DNA of 50,815 nucleotides from Candidatus Obscuribacter sp. (GTDB lineage: Bacteria; Cyanobacteriota; Vampirovibrionia; Obscuribacterales; Obscuribacteraceae), in NCBI GenBank assembly GCA_021772095.1, contig JADYXR010000022.1, positions 1-50,815 on the forward strand. The letters are read 5' to 3'. The position numbers and the translations under genes were made by a program. Each line of letters starts with the position of its first letter. Positions within the stretch are counted from its first letter, which is position 1. The notes under the pieces were generated by a model. That model was not told where the DNA came from. It saw nothing but the letters and a program-made list of their open reading frames with translations, and did no database searches. Below, in pieces: positions 7,970 to 17,130 of this stretch.

Positions 7970-9265
7970 ATGCTTCACAAATCCGCGACACCACCGTCGC
8001 TCAGCGAAAAGATTGATAGTTCGTTTCCCGCTGAAGTCGAAAAGGTTATCGCAAAGTGTTTGAGAAAAAATCCTGAGGATCGCTACAAATCGTTTTCAGA
8101 ATTGCAAGGGCAACTAGTTGATTTGCAATCAACACTTCGAACAGCAAACTCGGAAGAAGCTAATGAGCAGGCCCGTGAAGTAATCGCTCCAGCCTTTATT
8201 CAAAAATTGGTATCCAGCAAGTTTCTGTCCAACAAAATCAATATTTCAATTTTAATTTTTGTGCTATCAATTGCAACTGTCGCTGTCGTAGTGTTCGCAA
8301 TGCAGCAGAAGGCAAGCAACGCTCGAATTGTGTCCACAAAGAAGGCATCTCCCTTGATAAATACTAAAGCCGACATGGACTCCTTTGAACCACTCCTTAA
8401 CCCAAATACAAAACAAGGGTTCGACGAATCTTCGGCCAACCCATTCAAAGTTACGATTAAAAATGGATTGGCCGAAGTCCAAACAAATTATCAAGGCATC
8501 TCTGACAGAGACCTCAGTCGGCTTCGCACTCTTCCGACCATCAGACACCTGCAATTGGCGAGAACAAAAGTAACGGGAGTGGGTTTTAAAAATTGGACAT
8601 CTCCGCAAATCAATTCCATGTTTCTCGATAGCTGCCCGATTTCATACGACGGATTCAAGGCAATCGGCGAGTTGCCCGGACTTGAGAGTTTGACACTTCG
8701 AGAGGTAGAGTTGAAGCGGCCATTTCTTCGTTTAATTGTTACGAATTCAAATCTGTCGCTGGTTTCTCTGTCCTGCAAAGGACTGCCCGAAGAAGCGCTA
8801 AAGGAGCTGTCTGATTCGAAAACTATTAGTAACCTGGAGGTGAGCGATTTGACGCTTACCGACACAGGAATAAAACATTTGTTAGCCATAAAAACTCTGA
8901 CCGATTTGAAATTTCGCGGATGTACTCTGACCGAAAGCGCTTATGCATGGCTAGCGAAACCGACCCATTTGAATACGCTCAGTTTGGCGGAGGTTAAAGT
9001 CGACCAGGCATCACTCAATAATTTCTTTCGGGCATCCACACCTGCCTTAGGGTTCCACCAGGTAATCATGGAGCCTTCGGTATTGAATTCATTAAAGGGG
9101 CGTCCACGAATATATTGTTTGCAAGTCACCAGCCCTGGTATCACTCAAAAGGACCTTGCCGATATCAGAAATTCGTTTCCTCGTAATGGGAATTTCGGAT
9201 TCGGTAATGAAGCCCTGGACAAAATCCTTGACGGAATGGGAGCGTTCCGAGAAACTCGCTTATGA
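7970..9265 (+). CDS. Ser/Thr kinase, C-terminal part: kinase end, membrane helix and LRR-like domain
   Basis: This continues the kinase at 7294-7962 after a +1 frameshift. Residues 1-50 are the end of the kinase domain (VIAKCLRKNPEDRYKSF is the subdomain XI arginine motif). A hydrophobic segment (INISILIFVLSIATVAVVVF, about 90-110) is a single membrane span. The extracytoplasmic part (about 150-400) is a series of leucine-rich-repeat-like units such as LRTLPTIRHLQLARTKVT and LLAIKTLTDLKFRGCTLTE. Receptor kinases with a sensor outside and a kinase inside are a known layout, so an LRR sensor is a reasonable inference. On its own this frame has no natural start, and ATG 7970 lies inside the kinase domain. 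Confidence 0.8.
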   Translation: MLHKSATPPSLSEKIDSSFPAEVEKVIAKCLRKNPEDRYKSFSELQGQLVDLQSTLRTANSEEANEQAREVIAPAFIQKLVSSKFLSNKINISILIFVLSIATVAVVVFAMQQKASNARIVSTKKASPLINTKADMDSFEPLLNPNTKQGFDESSANPFKVTIKNGLAEVQTNYQGISDRDLSRLRTLPTIRHLQLARTKVTGVGFKNWTSPQINSMFLDSCPISYDGFKAIGELPGLESLTLREVELKRPFLRLIVTNSNLSLVSLSCKGLPEEALKELSDSKTISNLEVSDLTLTDTGIKHLLAIKTLTDLKFRGCTLTESAYAWLAKPTHLNTLSLAEVKVDQASLNNFFRASTPALGFHQVIMEPSVLNSLKGRPRIYCLQVTSPGITQKDLADIRNSFPRNGNFGFGNEALDKILDGMGAFRETRL

Positions 9266-9320
9266 TTTAATCCGATTGTCACTCCCGTGGCTGCCAATCG
9301 ATCAAATTATTGCAAACCGT

Positions 9321-9329
9321 TGGTATGAT
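9321..9329 (+). promoter_or_regulatory. possible extended -10 promoter of glpK
   Basis: TGGTATGAT gives a TGN-TATGAT extended -10 about 45 bp before the glpK start. No good -35 is seen at the right distance. Confidence 0.35.
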
Positions 9330-9374
9330 CTAGGGCTCGGAACACAAGGCTAGCTAGCTCGCTAAAGGTGCATC

Positions 9375-10910
9375 ATGACTAAGTACATTGTCAGTATCGA
9401 TCAAGGCACGACCAGTTGCCGTTCCTTCATTTTTGACAAAGACGGCAAGACGTTGGGGATGGGGCAGAAGGAATTTGCTCAACACTATCCGCAGCCGGGT
9501 TGGGTCGAGCACGACGCCCAAGAAATTTTCGAAACGCAAGTCGACTGCATCAAAGAAGCCGTGAAATCAGCCGGCATCAAAAGCGAGGACATCGCCGCCG
9601 CTGGTATCACCAACCAGCGCGAAACAACTGTGGTCTGGGACAAATCGAATGACAAACCCATTCACAACGCCATTGTTTGGCAATGCCGACGCACGCAGGA
9701 AGCTGCTGAGCAGTTGCGATCCGATTCGTCGATTCGCGAGAAGACAGGATTATTTCCTGACGCGTATTTTTCAGGATTAAAGATCCAGTGGATACTCGAC
9801 AACGTGAACGGCGCGCGGGCGAAAGCTGAAGCAGGGGATCTGCAATTCGGCACCATCGACTCATGGCTGATTAGAAAATTTACGAAAGACAAAAACCATC
9901 TTACGGAACCGAGCAACGCCAGCCGATCCATGTTGTTCAACATCAAAGACATGGATTGGGATGAAGCGCTTTTGAAAAAACTAAACGTCCCCAGATCGAT
10001 GATGCCAAAGGTGGTGCCATCAAACGCGGACTTCGGCTTGACCGACAAAAAGCTGCTTGGCTTTGAAGCACCTATTTTAGCCACTCTTGGCGATCAACAA
10101 GCGGCGTTGTTCGGACAATGTTGTTTCGAGCAAGGAATGATGAAGTGCACTTATGGAACAGGGAGTTTTCTTCTTGGGAATATCGGAAACGAAATACGAC
10201 TAACCGACGGACTGCTCACAACCGTAGGCTGGCAGCTCGAAGGCGAGGATCCGATTTACGCTTTTGAAGGCGCGATTTTTGTAACCGGTGCCGCGGTGCA
10301 ATGGTTGCGCGACGGGTTAGGACTTATCGAATCGAGTGATGAGACTGAGGAACTGGCTACATCACTGGATTCTAACGAAGGCGTTTATTTCGTTCCGGCG
10401 TTGGTTGGTTTGGGTGCGCCGTGGTGGAACTCGGATGTTCGTGGAACAATCGTCGGTCTGACTCGCGGTACTAAGCGCGAACACCTTGTGCGAGCCGCTC
10501 TTGAAGCGATGGCGTATCAAGTCGCAGACGTGACAACGAATATGAAAGAACACGGCATTGATGTTTCCGAACTGCGAGTTGATGGTGGCGCCACGCGCAA
10601 CAATTTCATGCTGCAATTCCAAGCTGATGTTTTAGAAGTTCCGGTGTTGCGTGCATCACAAGTCGAGTCTACCGCCTGGGGCGTAGCGGCGCTTGCAGCG
10701 CTGAAAGCAGGGCTCATAAAAGATTTGCCGGAGCTCAGTAAAAATTGGAAAAGCGATGCTCTGGTCAAACCAGTAGTTGATCGAAAAGATCAATATCAAG
10801 GATGGAAAGCAGCTCTTGCCGGAGCAATCGCAGGCGCCGCCCTTTCGCACGCGTCGATAGAGCCAGGCAGCAAGGAGCGCTCGACAGCCGGCGCGAAGCT
10901 CGGATCTTAA
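9375..10910 (+). CDS. glpK: glycerol kinase
   Basis: GlpK phosphorylates glycerol to glycerol 3-phosphate with ATP in the cytoplasm, feeding glycolysis and lipid synthesis. The protein has 511 residues, the usual length. The FGGY-kinase signatures are clear: the phosphate loop SIDQGTTSCR near the N-terminus, the glycerol-contacting GWVEHD, TNQRET, and later MKCTYGTGSF, and the nucleotide-site segment LRVDGGATRNNFMLQFQAD. A ribosome site, AAAGGTG, precedes ATG 9375. No glpF or glpD lies beside it, so it is not part of a glp operon here. The C-terminal 25 residues (Ala/Gly/Ser-rich) exceed the folded domain. The gene ends before a strong hairpin shared with the convergent neighbour. Confidence 0.95.
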   Translation: MTKYIVSIDQGTTSCRSFIFDKDGKTLGMGQKEFAQHYPQPGWVEHDAQEIFETQVDCIKEAVKSAGIKSEDIAAAGITNQRETTVVWDKSNDKPIHNAIVWQCRRTQEAAEQLRSDSSIREKTGLFPDAYFSGLKIQWILDNVNGARAKAEAGDLQFGTIDSWLIRKFTKDKNHLTEPSNASRSMLFNIKDMDWDEALLKKLNVPRSMMPKVVPSNADFGLTDKKLLGFEAPILATLGDQQAALFGQCCFEQGMMKCTYGTGSFLLGNIGNEIRLTDGLLTTVGWQLEGEDPIYAFEGAIFVTGAAVQWLRDGLGLIESSDETEELATSLDSNEGVYFVPALVGLGAPWWNSDVRGTIVGLTRGTKREHLVRAALEAMAYQVADVTTNMKEHGIDVSELRVDGGATRNNFMLQFQADVLEVPVLRASQVESTAWGVAALAALKAGLIKDLPELSKNWKSDALVKPVVDRKDQYQGWKAALAGAIAGAALSHASIEPGSKERSTAGAKLGS

Positions 10911-10931
10911 GCGCAAGACGAATAACTCTGG

Positions 10932-10959
10932 TTTATCGCGAATGCATGTTCGCGATAAA
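10932..10959. terminator. perfect inverted repeat between convergent genes
   Basis: TTTATCGCGAA pairs perfectly with TTCGCGATAAA around the loop TGCATG. It sits between glpK (ends 10910) and the convergent gene ending at 11047, so a two-way terminator is likely. It lacks a T-run on the plus side, and a protein-binding operator is the alternative. Confidence 0.5.
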
Positions 10960-11046
10960 GAACGCCCGCCGCAACGTTCCCATGGGCATGCTATTGGGAT
11001 TGGTTTAAACCGGCACCACAAAGATCCATCGAGCGAAGGCATGACG

Positions 11047-12024
11047 TCACTTATTCTTAGGCACTTTTGCTGGCGGCGTCTTGTTTCCAGATGGAGTAGC
11101 AGGATCAAAAAGCAAGTCTTCGAAAACGCCCGTCATCGCTCGCGCCTTTTCGTCTTCTTGATTGATATCTTTGAACGAAGCTTGTTTAAAGTTAGTTGGA
11201 TAATCGAATTCAGATACTGGAACTTCGCATTGCGAGACGCTTTCCGTCGTGAGCACTACATGCTTGCGGCCGCCTGGATAGAAATGCGTTTCTTCCAACA
11301 TCACGCCATTCGATTTCGAGACGCGAGTCATTCCATTCAGTACATGCTGAACTTGTGGCGAGATTTTGAACCAATCACTATAAATCTGTTCGACCTTTGA
11401 AAACGAACTCGCTCTTTGCGAGCCAGTTTGATACATCATCTCGACTTTTTCTTTGAGTGGATCAGACGAGGTTACATCGTAAGTAATTTTCAGCGCAGGT
11501 CGACTGAAAAACAATTGCGATTTCTTCGTAAACCGATCCGACTGTCCATACTCAACCGAATTGTCTTGCCTTGAAACCGCAAAACCGAAAGGACGAAGCT
11601 GTCCGATATGTTTCTCGGTATTGATGATGCAGATGTTGTAGTTCGGTGCTTTAGCGATCCAGCTCACACTTTGATCTACGAAGATGTATTTGAAACACGA
11701 GTCGCCGACGAGCATGACACTTTTGCCTTTTGCGTTTCGCTGGACCAATCGCCAAACTTTTACTTTGGCGCCCGTAAAGGAGCCGCTGACTTTCTTCGTG
11801 CTAGGTTTGGTCTTCGTTCCGAGCTGGCTCTTCGTACCTGGTGCGCTCTTCGCACTCAGTTGGCTCTTCATACCGGATTCGGTCTTTGCCTGACCCGGCG
11901 GCGCAACGGATACGAAAAGAGCGACGCTGAAAAGCATCGCTCCTGTCACCACTATTCCAAATCGACTTGCCGCGATTTTGATCACGACTTTTCTAACCGG
12001 GAGACTGGCGACGGTGAACTTCAT
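11047..12024 (-). CDS. secreted protein, member of a two-copy family in this window
   Basis: This 325-residue protein begins with a basic N-terminus and a hydrophobic segment (about 22-42) ending in a likely AKT/AKA signal-peptidase region, then a Lys/Ser/Thr-rich linker (about 45-85). The folded part starts at VKVWRLVQ and contains WIAKAPNYNICIINTEKH. The same framework recurs in the gene at 31142-32047 (VEVWELIQ, WMFKAPKWDAYLFNTETK), and both end with a conserved histidine-plus-beta-strand pattern (GRKHVVL versus KQHKIVQ). Predicted beta-rich, it could be a LolA-like or DUF4412-like periplasmic fold; that is inference from the pattern only. It is convergent with glpK and lies downstream of nrdAB on the same strand, with about 130 bp between. 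Confidence 0.75.
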   Translation of the reverse strand: MKFTVASLPVRKVVIKIAASRFGIVVTGAMLFSVALFVSVAPPGQAKTESGMKSQLSAKSAPGTKSQLGTKTKPSTKKVSGSFTGAKVKVWRLVQRNAKGKSVMLVGDSCFKYIFVDQSVSWIAKAPNYNICIINTEKHIGQLRPFGFAVSRQDNSVEYGQSDRFTKKSQLFFSRPALKITYDVTSSDPLKEKVEMMYQTGSQRASSFSKVEQIYSDWFKISPQVQHVLNGMTRVSKSNGVMLEETHFYPGGRKHVVLTTESVSQCEVPVSEFDYPTNFKQASFKDINQEDEKARAMTGVFEDLLFDPATPSGNKTPPAKVPKNK

Positions 12025-12151
12025 AAAACAATCTTATGCTATGAATGCCACCGCCGCTAGTAGGAAGTTTTACCCGGCGATTGAAGCGACTGATTTTCGA
12101 GTTTATCGATTCCGATAATAACCTGAAAACCTATGCCCCACCTGGATTGAG

Positions 12152-13414
12152 TTAATCCCAGGCGAGCGCGCCGCCGGTTTGATAATCGATGACGCGAGTT
12201 TCGAAGAAGTTCTTTTCTTTCTTCAAATCGATCATCTCGCTCATCCATGGAAACGGATTTTTCGCTCCAGGGAATTGCTCCGGAATTCCAATTTGACGCA
12301 AACGTCGGTTGGCGATGAAGCGCAGATATTCCGTGAACATATCAGTGTTTAGTCCTAGAACTCCACGTGGCATTGTGTCTACGGCATATTGCTGTTCCAA
12401 CTGCACGCCTTCGAGAACGAGCTCGATGATTTCTTGTTCGAATTCCGGTGTCCACAAATTCGGATTTTCCATTTTGATCGAGTTGATCAAATCGACGCCG
12501 AAGTTGAGGTGCATCGACTCATCGCGCAAGATGTACTGGAATTGCTCTGAAGCACCAGTCATTTTGTTTTGGCGACCAAACGAAAGCATCTGCACGAAAC
12601 CAACGTAGAAGAACAAGCCTTCCATGATGATGTAATAGCCGATCAAGTTGCGCAGGAATCTGCGATCGGCAGCTTCGGTTCCGGTCACGAATTCAGGGTC
12701 ACTGAGCTCTTGCGTGAATTGGAGTTCGAAGACATCCTTGGCGTGAATGCTTGGAACTTCGCGATACATGTTGAAGATTTCGCCTTCATCGAGTCCGAGA
12801 CTTTCGATGATGTACTGATATGCATGTGTGTGCACGGCTTCTTCAAAAGACTGGCGAAGCAGATACTGTCTGCATTCCGGGTTGGTGATGTGGCGATAGA
12901 TCGCAAGCACGAGGTTGTTCGCCACCAGTGAATCAGCGGTGGAGAAGAAACCGAGATTGCGTTTGACGATCAATCTTTCGTCGTCGGTTAAACCGTTTGG
13001 ATCTTTCCATAGCGCAATGTCACGGCTCATCGAAATCTCTTGCGGCATCCAGTGGTTGGCGCAGGCATCCAAGTATTTCTGCCATGCCCATTCATACTTG
13101 AATGGAACGAGTTGATTGAGGTCGGCGCGACAATTGATGATTCTCTTGTCGTCGACGTTGATGCGCGAACTATTGAATGCAATTTCTTCCACACCGGTCA
13201 AACCAGGTCCACCAGCTTCTGCAGGAATCGCAGGTGCAATGGTGATGTTTTGCGTGACTGGTGTGAAGTCCATTACTTCTTCCGTTCTAACGGCAGCCAC
13301 TTTAGGCGTGCTTGCTACCGGTGCCGGCGCAGGTTGAAGCTGCGGTTGCGGCGCCTCTTTCTTGGTACTAGATTCGGTGGCGTTGTCATTGGCGTAATCG
13401 TCAAAACTCAGCAT
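12152..13414 (-). CDS. nrdB: ribonucleotide reductase class I, beta subunit
   Basis: NrdB holds the metal/radical cofactor that starts ribonucleotide reduction by NrdA. Metal ligands are present at family spacing: D161 (STADS), E192 and H195 ([10 protein letters not shown]), E265, E299 and H302 (RDESMH). Y199 occupies the radical-tyrosine position. The surrounding sequence ([30 protein letters not shown]) closely follows the chlamydial class Ic type, in which that residue is Phe. A Pro/Ala-rich extension (about 15-75) precedes the core. The C-terminal tail, which docks to NrdA, ends GGALAWD. GGAG lies 13 bases before ATG 13414. It is 54 bp downstream of nrdA and is certainly cotranscribed behind the riboswitch. 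Confidence 0.93.
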   Translation of the reverse strand: MLSFDDYANDNATESSTKKEAPQPQLQPAPAPVASTPKVAAVRTEEVMDFTPVTQNITIAPAIPAEAGGPGLTGVEEIAFNSSRINVDDKRIINCRADLNQLVPFKYEWAWQKYLDACANHWMPQEISMSRDIALWKDPNGLTDDERLIVKRNLGFFSTADSLVANNLVLAIYRHITNPECRQYLLRQSFEEAVHTHAYQYIIESLGLDEGEIFNMYREVPSIHAKDVFELQFTQELSDPEFVTGTEAADRRFLRNLIGYYIIMEGLFFYVGFVQMLSFGRQNKMTGASEQFQYILRDESMHLNFGVDLINSIKMENPNLWTPEFEQEIIELVLEGVQLEQQYAVDTMPRGVLGLNTDMFTEYLRFIANRRLRQIGIPEQFPGAKNPFPWMSEMIDLKKEKNFFETRVIDYQTGGALAWD

Positions 13415-13468
13415 GTTTATTTATCGTCTCCAGAGTGATATTTGAAATAAGGATTGAACGCGACTGGC

Positions 13469-16400
13469 TTACTGACAGGCTTCGCACTCGGTGTCGTTAG
13501 GATCACAAACTTGACCTGACAGTACAGGGAGTTCGAATGCTTTCGACTCTGGTTGGGTTGGGCTCTTTTCCGAACCTGAGTTCAAGTTCGAGTTCGAGAC
13601 TGTTTTGGTTTTGGATTTGATGCTCGAATTAGTGCCAAAATCCGCACTGACGTTGGCAGAAGCAGCAGATTCACTACCGTTTGATTGAGCCGCGGGTGCT
13701 TTGTTTGAAACTGCGTTGAGGGCACCATTGTCGACAGTTGATTTCTCGGCGTAGGTGGCGCTGATCGTGCGCAAGTAATACGTCGTTTTCAAACCTTTGG
13801 ACCATGCCATTTTGTACAGCTCGTCAATCTTTTTACCGCCTGGCTCTGCCATATAGAGGTTCAAACTTTGCGATTGATCGATCCATTTCTGTCTGCGCGC
13901 TCCGCATTCGACCAACCAACGTGAGTCGAGCTCGAATGCTGTTGCATAGACCGCTTTGAGTTCTTGTGGAACTCTGTCGATAGCCATGACGCTGCCATCG
14001 AAATATTTGAGGTCATGAATCATCACTTCATCCCAAAGCCCGCGCTCTTTGAGAGCGGTGACGAGATAAGCGTTCAGCACTGTGAACTCGCCTGAGAGAT
14101 TCGATTTGACGTACAAGTTCTGGAACGTCGGTTCGATCGATGGGCTGACACCGGCGATATTAGCGATGGTGGCAGTCGGAGCGATGGCGAGACAATTGCT
14201 GTTGCGGATTCCGAATTGCTTGATGCTCTCGCGGACAGGCGTCCAGTCGAGACGCGACGAGCGATCGAATTCCGCTTTTTCGTCGAGAGTTTCTTGTCTG
14301 GTCTTCATCAGAATGTCCAAACTATCGATTGGGAGAATTCCGCGATCCCAGAGCGAGCCTTTGTAGGTTGCGTAGGTTCCGCGTTCTTCAGCCAATTTGC
14401 TGCTGGCAAGAAGTGCGTAGTAGCTGACGGCTTCTTGCGTGTAGTCTGCCAGTTGAACAGCTTCTTTCGATGCGTATGGAATCGAAAGCGAGAGCAAAAC
14501 ATCCTGGAAGCCCATCAAACCAAGTCCTACTGGACGATGACGAAGGTTGGAGGTTCTTGCTTTTGCACTGCTGTAATAGTTGATGTCGACCACATTGTCC
14601 AACATGCGCATTGCAGTTTTGCAAGTGCGTGAAAGCTTTTCGAGATCGAATTCGCCATCTTTGAAGTGTGTGACCAGGTTGACGGAACCGAGGTTGCAGA
14701 CAGCGGTTTCGGTCGCTGACGTGTTCAAAGTGATCTCGGTGCAGAGGTTTGAACTGTGCACAACGCCGACGTGTTGTTGAGGACTGCGCAGGTTGCAAGC
14801 GTCTTTGAAAGTGATCCATGGGTGTCCGGTTTCGAACAACATGGTCAACATTTTGCGCCAGAGTGATACCGCCGAGATGCGCTTGAATAGTTTGATCTGA
14901 CCGGCATCGGCCATTTGCTCATACTTCTCGTACGCTTTCTTGAATTCGGCACCATAAAGATTATGGAGATCAGGAGTTTCATCAGGACTGAACAAAGTCC
15001 ACTGTTGATCCTTCATGACACGGTGCATGAACAAGTCAGGAACCCAGTTGGCGGTGTTCATGTCATGCGTGCGGCGGCGATCGTCGCCGGTATTTTTTCT
15101 GAGTTCGAGGAACTCTTCAATGTCCATGTGCCATGTTTCGAGGTAGCAGCAAACTGCGCCTTTGCGCTTGCCGCCTTGATTGACGGCGATGGCAGTATCA
15201 TTGACGACTTTGAGGAACGGCACCACACCCTGGCTCTTGCCGTTGGTGCCTTTGATGTGCGAACCGAGAGCGCGCACTGGTGTCCAGTCGTTTCCGAGTC
15301 CGCCACTGAACTTCGAGAGCATGGCGTTTTCTCTGATTGAATCATAGATATCGTTGAGGTCGTCACCAACTGTGGTGAGGAAGCAAGAGGACAATTGTGG
15401 TCTTCGGGTTCCGGAGTTAAACAATGTTGGTGTCGATGAAACGAAATCGAACGAAGAAAGCAGATTGTAGAATTCGATGGCGCGATCTTCGCGATCGACT
15501 TCTTGAATGGATAGACCCATGGCGACCCGCATCCAGAAGGCTTGCGGCAATTCGAATCTGGCGCCGTCGATGTGGAGAAGATATCGATCGTACAAAGTTT
15601 GCAATCCCAGATATTGGAATTTCAAATCGCGATCGCCTTTCAATGCGCCGCCGATTTTATCGAGATCGAACTCGGACAATTTTTCGTCGAGCAATCCAGC
15701 CTTGATGCCTACCTGAATGTAGTTTTTGAAGTATTCCGGATAGCGCGTAACCATTTGAACTTGATCGACTTCTTCGCCGAGAACTTCGCGCCGAATGTCG
15801 TGCAACAGCAAACGCGAAGTTGCAAAAGTGTAGTCCGGTTCTTGTTCGATCAACGCACGGGCGCTGAATACGATTGATTTCCAAACGTCGGCTTCTTTGA
15901 CACCATCGTACAAACCTTCGATCGCCGAATCGATAATGCGCTCTGGCGATACGCCTGCGTCGAGACCTGAGGCCGCTTGTCTGGCGACGGCGAGCAAGTG
16001 TTCCTTATTAAGAGGTTTGGTCCGACCATTTTCCAGAGTAACGGTAAGTCCGGTTCCAGCAGTCGTCGATTCTGCTTCCGGCGTGTCTTTGGAACGCTGC
16101 TGAGCGCGCTCGTTGCGATAGAGCACGTAGCTTCTGGCGACTTCATGTTCGCCTGCGCGCATCAAGGCAATTTCAACCTGGTCTTGAATATGTTCTATAT
16201 GGAATACGCCACCATCGGGCAAACGTTGCAGCAATGTCTCCACGACTTGCTCCGTCAATCGACGCACGAGATCACGGATCTTGGAACTCTCTTCGCCGCC
16301 TTTTCCTTCAACTGCAATGAATGCCTTCGTCATCGCCACGCTGACTTTGTGCGGATGGAATTCTGCAACGTTTCCGTTTCTTCTCAATACTTTGTATTTG

Positions 16401-16486
16401 AGAAAACGATCGTCAGCACCTCCACGCTCAAATGAAGACTGAAGTATCGTGATGGACGTTGCATCTGTGGCTGTGACTTGGGTCAT
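13469..16486 (-). CDS. nrdA: ribonucleotide reductase class I, alpha subunit
   Basis: This catalytic subunit reduces ribonucleotides to deoxyribonucleotides for DNA synthesis. At 1005 residues it is longer than E. coli NrdA. An ATP-cone lies at about 30-125 (VLRRNGNVAEFHPHKV), and a second cone-like region may lie at about 148-235. The site cysteines match the family: C368 (SSCFLTT), N580/C582/E584 (NLCTEITLN) and C597 (AVCNLGS). A Ser/Asn-rich flexible linker (about 915-985) leads to the redox tail CDPNDTECEACQ, which reduces the active site. GGAGG precedes ATG 16486 by about 6 bases. Expression is expected to fall when cobalamin binds the leader riboswitch upstream. Confidence 0.95.
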   Translation of the reverse strand: MTQVTATDATSITILQSSFERGGADDRFLKYKVLRRNGNVAEFHPHKVSVAMTKAFIAVEGKGGEESSKIRDLVRRLTEQVVETLLQRLPDGGVFHIEHIQDQVEIALMRAGEHEVARSYVLYRNERAQQRSKDTPEAESTTAGTGLTVTLENGRTKPLNKEHLLAVARQAASGLDAGVSPERIIDSAIEGLYDGVKEADVWKSIVFSARALIEQEPDYTFATSRLLLHDIRREVLGEEVDQVQMVTRYPEYFKNYIQVGIKAGLLDEKLSEFDLDKIGGALKGDRDLKFQYLGLQTLYDRYLLHIDGARFELPQAFWMRVAMGLSIQEVDREDRAIEFYNLLSSFDFVSSTPTLFNSGTRRPQLSSCFLTTVGDDLNDIYDSIRENAMLSKFSGGLGNDWTPVRALGSHIKGTNGKSQGVVPFLKVVNDTAIAVNQGGKRKGAVCCYLETWHMDIEEFLELRKNTGDDRRRTHDMNTANWVPDLFMHRVMKDQQWTLFSPDETPDLHNLYGAEFKKAYEKYEQMADAGQIKLFKRISAVSLWRKMLTMLFETGHPWITFKDACNLRSPQQHVGVVHSSNLCTEITLNTSATETAVCNLGSVNLVTHFKDGEFDLEKLSRTCKTAMRMLDNVVDINYYSSAKARTSNLRHRPVGLGLMGFQDVLLSLSIPYASKEAVQLADYTQEAVSYYALLASSKLAEERGTYATYKGSLWDRGILPIDSLDILMKTRQETLDEKAEFDRSSRLDWTPVRESIKQFGIRNSNCLAIAPTATIANIAGVSPSIEPTFQNLYVKSNLSGEFTVLNAYLVTALKERGLWDEVMIHDLKYFDGSVMAIDRVPQELKAVYATAFELDSRWLVECGARRQKWIDQSQSLNLYMAEPGGKKIDELYKMAWSKGLKTTYYLRTISATYAEKSTVDNGALNAVSNKAPAAQSNGSESAASANVSADFGTNSSIKSKTKTVSNSNLNSGSEKSPTQPESKAFELPVLSGQVCDPNDTECEACQ

Positions 16487-16521
16487 GTATCCTCCGGCGG
16501 AATCTTATGATGGAAGGCGAC

Positions 16522-16550
16522 AAAAAATCCTCCTGGTCGAGACCAAGAGG
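16522..16550 (-). terminator. riboswitch-controlled intrinsic terminator of nrdAB
   Basis: On the minus strand CCTCTTGGTC pairs with GACCAGGAGG, then ATTTTTT follows. It lies between the cobalamin aptamer and the nrdA start, where an expression platform belongs. An upstream segment with CCTC and GAGG runs (about 16590-16612) could form a competing antiterminator. The stem has one G.T pair. Confidence 0.85.
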
Positions 16551-16594
16551 ACGTCATCAACAAAGAATAAGGCCTTTGTTGGTAGACGAGTCCT

Positions 16595-16765
16595 CTTAAA
16601 TCCTCGAAGAGGTTTGCGTCCTATGCGCTCAGGTGGGTAGCCTGACTTCCAGTATTAGCTGGTTACAGTTGCGGGACAGCGGTGGAGTTTCACCACACTT
16701 CCCCCACCAGAATGCCACTATATATAGAGGCAGTCCCTGCGTTTACTAAGCGCTAAGGTAGAGTT
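16595..16765 (-). promoter_or_regulatory. cobalamin (B12) riboswitch upstream of nrdAB
   Basis: On the minus strand the leader holds the conserved cobalamin aptamer core: GGGGGAAG, GGTGAAACTCCACCGCTG, TCCCGCAACTGTAA, and the B12 box AAGTCAGGCTACCCACC (16631-16647). These lie in the right order and spacing. The outer boundaries are approximate. With the terminator at 16522-16550 downstream, binding of cobalamin should end transcription before nrdA. Cobalamin riboswitches ahead of class I reductase genes are known, for example in Streptomyces, where a class II enzyme takes over when B12 is present. Confidence 0.92.
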
Positions 16766-16769
16766 GTCG

Positions 16770-17130
16770 CTCCTTTGTAAATTTGAATTGATGTTACCGT
16801 AACATTCCAGCCGACCGGTTGCATAGACTAACTGCCGCATATACAGTCATCATACGCATGCGCAAAAATCTGAACTCATGGCGCTCCGATTTAAACCATC
16901 CGAAATTTGTCGTTTTCCTGAAATGGTATTCATAGCTCGATTGCAGATCTGGCGCATATACGCTCAATACAGAAACGGATACAAGTGGATCTTTGACAGT
17001 CTCAATCGTGCCGGCGATCGACGAGCGTAATAGTGTCAATCAGGGTCTTGCAATTGTTCAATTAACTTGCTATTCGACTACTGAAATTTGCCAATTTAAT
17101 TGATATTCGACTTCCGCATTCGTTCAATGT
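16770..17130. other. intergenic region, no gene supported
   Basis: This region lies between the riboswitch and the sirtuin gene. It must contain the nrdAB promoter, but I cannot pick a convincing -35/-10 pair. The short motif CTATTCGAC or a variant recurs near 17069, 17103 and 17136. An open frame on the minus strand (16794-17039) has no family features. Confidence 0.35.

Noticed and set aside
16794..17039. 81-residue minus-strand frame upstream of the riboswitch
   Set aside because: No motif or ribosome site; it lies where the nrdAB promoter should be.
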